A stretch of DNA of 64,000 bases from Diaporthe sp. PMI_573 (Eukaryota > Ascomycota > Sordariomycetes > Diaporthales > Diaporthaceae): the NCBI GenBank assembly GCA_021399435.1, contig JAJTUP010000018.1, positions 1,054,001 through 1,118,000 on the forward strand, read 5' to 3'. The notes beneath the pieces were generated by a model, which was not told the origin of the DNA, ran no database searches, and worked only from the letters and a program-made list of their open reading frames with translations. Positions within the stretch are counted from its first letter, which is position 1; every line of letters begins with the position of its first letter. The position numbers and the translations under genes were made by a program. Shown piece after piece: positions 58,528 through 64,000 of the stretch.

Positions 58528-60337
58528 TCAATCACCCTTGGCCCACTCCACATAACAGGGATACCCGTTAGCAGGATGCAAACCTCCCGAGTCCGTCTGA
58601 TACGCGCGCTCCCCATGCACAGTCTTGACGGGAGTCCCGAACAACGCCCTCTTCGTCCTCTCGACGACACCCAGCTCGCTCTCCCTTTTGGCGTCGAAAT
58701 CGTCATATGCATCCCGTAGCTCGAGATCCCGGCACGTAAGAACAACAGCCACACGAAGCTCGTTCCAAACCAAGGTCTGCCCGATGCAGTTCCTCGGACC
58801 CTGCTCGAACGGCCGGAAGGCTGCCGGGTCCGGGTACAGCTCGTCTTTGGGCCCGACCAGGAAACGCTCCGGCAGGAACTCCCTGGGCCTCGGCCATACC
58901 CGCGGATTGACGTGTAGTGCTTGGTGAAGTATATTTGCGCTGACATCGTCCATCGGTTGCTCGTTTCCTTGGTGGTCGGTGATTGTAACTCCAGGGAGTC
59001 CGGAGCGCACCGTCCCGGCCGGGGCATATAGGCGGAGTACCTCCTTTATGAATGCCACCGTGACCTTGCAATTATTCAGCAGGATGGGGTTCTCCTTCAG
59101 AACGCGAGCTGCGGCGTTGGGGTCTTTTCCAAATACTTGGTCGTGCTCATCCCCAAGTTTCCTCCGCCATTCGGGATGCTTGGCGAGCATATGGTAGGCA
59201 TAGACCATCATCGAAGCTGTCGTGTCGGTGCCCGCAAAAAGAAAAAGTCGAATCTGGCTAGTTGCGTAGTGTACAAACTTTTCGTCCAGTTTTTGGTTGG
59301 GGAGAGAGTCCGCGTCTGGGGAATTAGCCATATAGGCTTCAAGGGCGAGCGTGGTGACAGACTTGCTCGGCTTGGCCTTTGCTTTTGTTCCGGTCGCATC
59401 GACTCCATGTGCCGCTTTGATCTCCCGGAATCGCCTGTCGAGCACCTTGCGGATGTAATTGTCCATGATACGGCCGTGGTACCATTGAACTAGGGGTCGG
59501 AGGGGATGCATGAGTTTGCGAGGGTCCCAAAACGAATGCCAGTCTAGAATGTGACCAATTGCGGTTGTGAGAACATTAGGTGACTCTTGTTGTTGTGAAT
59601 TGTCATCCCTTCATATGTAAGCAAGATGAATGTGAGCCAGGTGTGGTAGGAGTGAAACACTCACAACGTGACTTTCAGAATGACCTCCTGGGTGAGTTTC
59701 GTGGTCAACTCGTCCAAGGAAAACATCCCTTTCCCGACCTTCTGGATCAACTTCTCGCGGAACACCAGGACGGAGTCCACGATGTGAGGAACATGGTTCA
59801 ACACGGCCCCCGTGCTGAAGCCGGGGTTGAACAAGGACCTCCAGTACTTCCATTCATCCCCATTCATGGAGACGATATCCGGGCCGCCGGTCACAGGCCG
59901 CATAGATGTGGCGGAAACCAGAGGCTTGGGCAGGTTGTACTTGTTGCAAACCTGGCTGGTGGCTTCAGGGCCAAACAGTGTGAACAGAGCGGGATACATT
60001 GGCCAGAGGTCAATGAGGAAGAGCTCGGTGTCCGCAAACTCCTCGCACAGGTCTCGCATTGCGAACGCTACCGCCGCATCAGGAGGGATCCGATCCAGGT
60101 ATTTCGGGAGCACGAGGAGGTGACCTGTGATCCAACTCCACCCTTTGGGCATGGGCTACCAATCATGTCAGCATGTCCCTCAGATTCATCGCTGACAGAC
60201 CGGTTTGGGATACTCACCACCCCCTGTTTTCGAAGCTCATTGATCTTGCGCCGATGGTTGTAGACGGCATGGACCACGTATCCGAGGCAGGTGCACAACA
60301 GGACGCCGATGGTGGATGTTATGGTTAGCGACGCCAT
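58528..60337 (-). CDS. Cytochrome P450 monooxygenase
   Basis: Minus strand exons 60337-60218, 60155-59665 and 59608-58528 give about 563 residues. The N-terminus MASLTITSTIGVLLCTCLGY is a membrane anchor; the PMPKGWSWITGH hinge follows the first intron. I-helix AGTDTTASMMV, K-helix KEVLRLYAP (ExxR), PERF and the heme loop FEQGPRNCIGQ (Cys near residue 478) are all present. Complete and in frame; introns of 62 and 56 bp with canonical ends. It should act in the ER on an unknown lipophilic substrate; fold markers do not fix the CYP family. Nearest genes are a small secreted protein and an E2, so it does not sit in a visible biosynthetic cluster. Confidence 0.93.
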
Positions 60338-60874
60338 CTTCGAAGTTACCCGGCGGGTGGGAGGTTGAAAGGAGAAGATTCAACAAAGATAGAAAGAAAG
60401 TTGCAGAGGGATGGGAAAATGGCTTCCGAGACACGTGCGAATTCGGGTTGGCGAGCTAATTTTACCAACAGGCGAGGGCGTGTTGTCACTGTTGGTTCAC
60501 TCAGCTCCAACGGTCTTGGGCCCTTGCAGCCAACAGCATTGTGGAGATCTATGGATTGATGGAGCCCCGCCGCTCCCAAGCTCATCCCGCTGGCCCTGAT
60601 CAGCTAATCCTTGTTGGGTTAATGCTGGAATCCTTCCAGATGACACTCTACCGCCCTGAGAGACCAATCCCTGATGTTGTACCTTGATGGTATCTGGACA
60701 AGCTTTGTACTATGAAACATATTTCAAATGTTCTGTAATTTACTCTGAAAAAAACTTGATTCAATGCAACTATAATAATCCACAGCATACATTCCAATGA
60801 GGTGTAGGCAGTGCGATCAGTCGGGAGAGGCACGCATTCGAAGAGAGGAAGAAACAAAGACAAAAGTTTTCAAC
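60338..60874. other. Shared divergent promoter region
   Basis: Between the P450 and the small secreted gene. No gene. Confidence 0.45.
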
Positions 60875-61198
60875 ATGAAGCAAGCCTTCGTACTCGCCCT
60901 TCTCCCTATCCTTGCTGTGGCTGCACCTTTGCAACTGGGTAAGTTATGCAATAGTACTTGGAGAATCATTCTCGCAGCAGGACAGCCTCTAACAGCTTGT
61001 ACCTTTACAGAACAGCCAAGTGACGTGCAAAGCATGGTCAAAATGCCTTCGCGACGGAACGAATACATACGAGGCGGACTCCGGGTGGGCTGTGTCAGTG
61101 TCAACCTGAGCGCTGCTCCTGAACGGAACAGACTACCAATGGAAGAAGAGTTGGCGGGACTTGAGACGAGGGTTTGGTCTGCCACACCTCAATTCTGA
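60875..61198 (+). CDS. Small secreted protein with a retainable intron
   Basis: Start MKQAFVLALLPILAVAAPLQ gives a clear signal peptide. Exons 60875-60938 and 61011-61198 encode 83 residues; the 72-bp intron (GTAAGT to TTACAG, CTCTAAC branch) is a multiple of three without a stop, so retention gives 107 residues. The mature part (QPSDVQSMVKMPSRRNEYIR onwards) has one Cys and many charged residues; no family recognised. The gene is intact but small. Confidence 0.6.
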   Translation: MKQAFVLALLPILAVAAPLQLGKLCNSTWRIILAAGQPLTACTFTEQPSDVQSMVKMPSRRNEYIRGGLRVGCVSVNLSAAPERNRLPMEEELAGLETRVWSATPQF

Positions 61199-61495
61199 AA
61201 AACGAAGCCTCGCAAAGTCATGGAGGTTGCCTTGAGCGCGATATATATTTTTAAGGCGTGTCTATTCTCTCTTTCGCAAGCTCATAACTACGCGAAGTAC
61301 AAGACCTCGTCAGCTCGCCATAGCAAAAAGAAAAAAGTAGATTAAAAAAAATTGTTCTCTGATTGCTAAGTTGGGTTCTTGTTTCCCATCTTAATGGAAG
61401 CACCCTAGGCCGCAGACCACCCTTTAGTGCGCTGCACAGAGGTCTGGTCTCGGTTTAACCACAAAACCCAAAAGCCCCCAGCTGATCTAAAAGAC

Positions 61496-62598
61496 TCACG
61501 TAAGATCGATGATCTCTGGGGTGGACTGGTGCTTAGCAGCCGCAGAGGATTTCGCTCGTTTCGTCTCAATCTCCTCCTCGTTCTCGATCTCAGACGACGC
61601 CCCAGCCTTCGTGCTGGCTTGGTGGTGGCTTGCCTTCCGCTTTGGTGCCCTTTCCCATTGCGGCGCTGGCGGCAGTTGTGAGGGATTGTTGGCAGAATTG
61701 TGCTCCTGACAGACTGCCGACATTGCAGCTTTCAAGTCGTTGATCAAGGCTGGATAGTCCACGTGTATGGTCTGCCGCGGACTGTAGGTGCATTTCAAAC
61801 TTTTCTGTTTGTTGATATCCGCCGCTTGTTGTTGTTTGGATAGCTCACGCAGCATGGCCTGACCGTTTTTCTGTACGTACCTGGCCAGCCAGGCCTTCGC
61901 TGCAGGGTCCGTCTCTTTGGCTAGATAGTCGAGGAGTAGGCTTTTCCAGGTAGAGTACTCCACGAATCGGTTGAAGTCAGGACTGTTGTTCTTGCCGGGT
62001 TCATGTTTGTACGGCTCGTCATCAAGAAGAGATCGTATGGTGATAAGCACGGTATGCTAGACAGTTGGGGTCAGGTCAGCAACTTGCTCGGTCACCAGCA
62101 TGCCTGCAAAAGACTGGCTCTTGAAATTAAAGGAGGAGAAAAAAGAAATCACGTACGCAGGTCATGCCAAAGGCCCATGGCTCCCCAGCCCATGTGCTGT
62201 CACATTGGTATTTTGTCAGTAAGAGGGAGAGACCGACATGAGAGATTGAATACATTTATACATCTATGTGTATGGGTGTAGATATCAGACCTAACTTACC
62301 CAAGGATGCTGAGGCAGACCGTGCCTCCAACGTAAAGATTGGGATGAATTCTGTGGCCCGTGTGTTGGATGAATTTCACTTTTGGGGGCTTCAAGGGATA
62401 CTCGTCTGGAATGTCGAAGTGCAGCTTCACGAGTCGATATCGGTAGATGGTATCGGGGGCAATAACATAGGCGTCAAACTCGAGGAGGCTGTCGTCTTGG
62501 AAGATGACAAAGTAGTCCGGGTCCTTGTCCTGACTGCTTGCCTTCTCAAGCTCTTGGCGCTCCTTGGCCATGCGTTTGGCGGCCAGTGGTGCCGCCAT
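61496..62598 (-). CDS. Ubiquitin-conjugating enzyme E2 (UBE2Z-like) with C-terminal extension
   Basis: Minus strand exons 62598-62300, 62196-62157 and 62056-61496, about 299 residues. The UBC core has KRMAKERQELEKA, FDIPDEYPLKPPKVKFIQHT, HPNLYVGGTVCLSILG with catalytic Cys95, joined to TWAGEPWAFGMTC by the first intron and HTVLITIRSLLDDEPYKHEP by the second. The HPN and W-x3-W spacing is close to UBE2Z/Apollon-type E2s rather than UBC4/5. The 150-residue tail has Ala/Lys/Glu segments with KRKASHHQ and KRAKSS (NLS-like) and ends PEIIDLT, a hydrophobic-acidic SUMO-interacting-motif pattern. Start at ATG 62598 has Kozak-like taccATGG; the upstream reading frame begins at a non-ATG codon. A 40-bp middle exon is notable. 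Nuclear E2 suspected. Confidence 0.88.
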
Positions 62599-63325
62599 GG
62601 TAGGCGTCTGTCTGCCGGCCTGTCTGCCGGCCTGGTTGTATGGTTGTATGCTGGTCAAGCTTGAATGCAGAATGCAGATCGAGCGGCAGAGAACCTGCAG
62701 GGCACTCTAGTCCCGCCGTCAGCCCGCTGACGAATCGGAGTCACGCTGATCAGGCAGTCAGGCCAGAACCGAAGTCTTGACAAGTCGGTGGTGCGGGGAA
62801 GGGCTTCTGAAATCTGGCACGGAAACTGAGAGAAACTGAGAGTGGAAAAGTGCTTATGTAAGACCGGTTTTAGTCTCACCACGCCGTCATGGCCGTCATG
62901 GCCGCCATGTTCGCAGACTCACCACTCAACAAGCTCACCTTCATCACATTTAATATAGTACTGTTTTTTACTGTCTGGTAGTTGAAAATGGGTACTATGA
63001 GACCACCGGCTAGGTGCTATTCTGGCTATAAGGCTGCCAGTGCAGCCTTATAGGCAGATACTGTGTATAGCTAATCATGAAAGCGGAAGCGTGGACCGCA
63101 TCACAGGTATTATAACAAAAAACAAACGTTTGAGCCACTGATCAGCCCGTGCGTGGTACTACCTACCCAATTAGGAATACCGGTAGCCTCTTGCTCAGCG
63201 ACTAACCTTAACTGGGGAGAGATAGGTACGCTGTCTAGCTATTGACCACAGCTGCACTCCCAGTCTTATTACACGCCACGGGCGCAGTGGCCGTTGGCAA
63301 ACGACACCGAAAACATCAACTCACG
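62599..63325. other. Intergenic with tandem repeats and a hairpin
   Basis: Short tandem repeats lie at 62610-62640 (CTGTCTGCCGGCC) and 62886-62910 (GCCGTCATG). A perfect 12-bp inverted repeat (CTATAAGGCTGC / GCAGCCTTATAG) is at 63026-63053. No gene. Confidence 0.55.
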
Positions 63326-63971
63326 ATGAACCAACCTCACAACAGGATCCGTGTCGCAATCGCAGGCGGTGGCATAGCAGGTGCCACGCTCTTCTACGCC
63401 CTCCGCCGACACCGCCACCTGGACGTGCACATCTTCGAAGCCGCCCCCAAGTTCAGGGAGGCCGGGGCCAGCGTTGGCATTCACCACAATGCTTTCAGAG
63501 CGCTCGCGCTCATCTCTCCCGATGCCGTCGCCTGTCTCGAGGCCGCAGGCGCCTTCAAACTGGACGGATTCACCGCGTCCATGGCAGCCGGAGACGACCA
63601 AGGCCGCACCATCACCCTGGTTGGTGAGGAGGGGGGAATATGCGTCGAGCACGTCGTAAGGAGTGTTTCCCGAGCGGCAATGCTGAGAGTCCTCCTGGCA
63701 GATAAAAATATCTCACGAAGTTTTAGATGCCCTTAGAATTTATGATAGCACCCGCCGGCCGCGAACTCAGCGTGTTGTAAAGGCGAGCCACGATCAGGGG
63801 GTTATGTGGTCCGGCCGAGGCAGCGAAACTGGTCTAGATGCCACCAAACTCGAGAGAGACTTCTCTCGGGGATGGGACTTCATTCACTATTTCGATGTCG
63901 AGGCCCACCGCAACGAGGCTTTGCAAATGTTGAACGATAGCCTAAGAGGGCAAGGTCAACCCAGCGACTAG
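63326..63971 (+). pseudogene. FAD-dependent monooxygenase, internal deletion
   Basis: From the ATG at 63326: IRVAIAGGGIAGATLFYALR (Rossmann GxGxxG with FAD), FEAAPKFREAGASVGI and SVSRAAMLRVLL match the N-terminus of salicylate-hydroxylase-type flavoprotein monooxygenases. The frame then ends at a TAG near 63736. In another frame from 63726, DALRIYDSTRRPRTQRVVKA and WDFIHYFDVEAHRNEALQML run to the stop at 63971 and are the C-terminus of the same family. The normal 200 or so residues between are absent, including the second FAD-binding (GD) motif, so the gene is an internally deleted remnant. The join falls at about 63700-63726. The reading frames do not match, so no working protein is expected. 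Confidence 0.85.
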
Positions 63972-64000
63972 ACGTCTAGAGAGGTGCTTGTGTGGAGCTT

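Noticed and set aside
1..64000. tRNA, rRNA or CRISPR sequences
   Set aside because: No cloverleaf-compatible TTCGA box with matching A box, no rRNA segment and no regularly spaced repeats were found by eye.

Overview
The window looks like a filamentous ascomycete chromosome (Pezizomycotina, most likely a Sordariomycete). Genes carry short GT-AG introns of about 50-130 bp with CTAAC/CTGAC-type branch sites and lie on both strands without operons. The families are typical of these fungi: HET-domain proteins, a rhodopsin-like membrane protein, a UNC93-like transporter, a Tps2-type trehalose-phosphate phosphatase and a P450. All exon boundaries were read by eye from splice signals and reading frame. 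No rRNA, tRNA or CRISPR array was seen.

Layout. 1-4.4 kb: a HET gene cleanly split by a Tc1/mariner-like element (319-2052, long TIRs, TA duplication), facing a second HET pseudogene. 4.7-16.8 kb: thioesterase-like protein, small basic nuclear-type protein with a GC-AG intron, BTB-like protein, and a bifunctional-type trehalose-6-phosphate phosphatase (tps2) behind about 3 kb of non-coding DNA. 17.3-24.0 kb, minus strand: amidase, UNC93-like transporter, rhodopsin-like (Pth11/SAT4-type) membrane protein. 24.8-33.7 kb: a large protein resembling DUF7932 proteins, a decayed HET gene, an intact three-exon HET gene and a BTB/POZ protein. 35-43.3 kb: a very small cysteine-rich secreted protein, an aspartate-aminotransferase-like enzyme, a SANT/Myb-like protein with an 11-nt first coding exon, and an intact single-exon HET protein. 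47.5-56 kb: an alpha/beta hydrolase, then a divergent pair of a DUF7708/NACHT-like protein and an AAA+ ATPase. 56.5-64 kb: a Pro-Val-repeat secreted protein, a relic with an RTLDQ-like motif, a P450, a small secreted protein, a divergent E2 ubiquitin-conjugating enzyme, and an internally deleted FAD monooxygenase.

How it fits together. Housekeeping-type genes (tps2, E2, transaminase) are interspersed with non-self-recognition genes. There are five HET loci (two intact, three broken), one NLR-like protein and one AAA+ protein. The decay shows as in-frame TAG/TAA stops, frameshifts, an internal deletion and a transposon insertion. This is the look of a fast-evolving accessory immunity region. 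No single metabolic gene cluster is evident.
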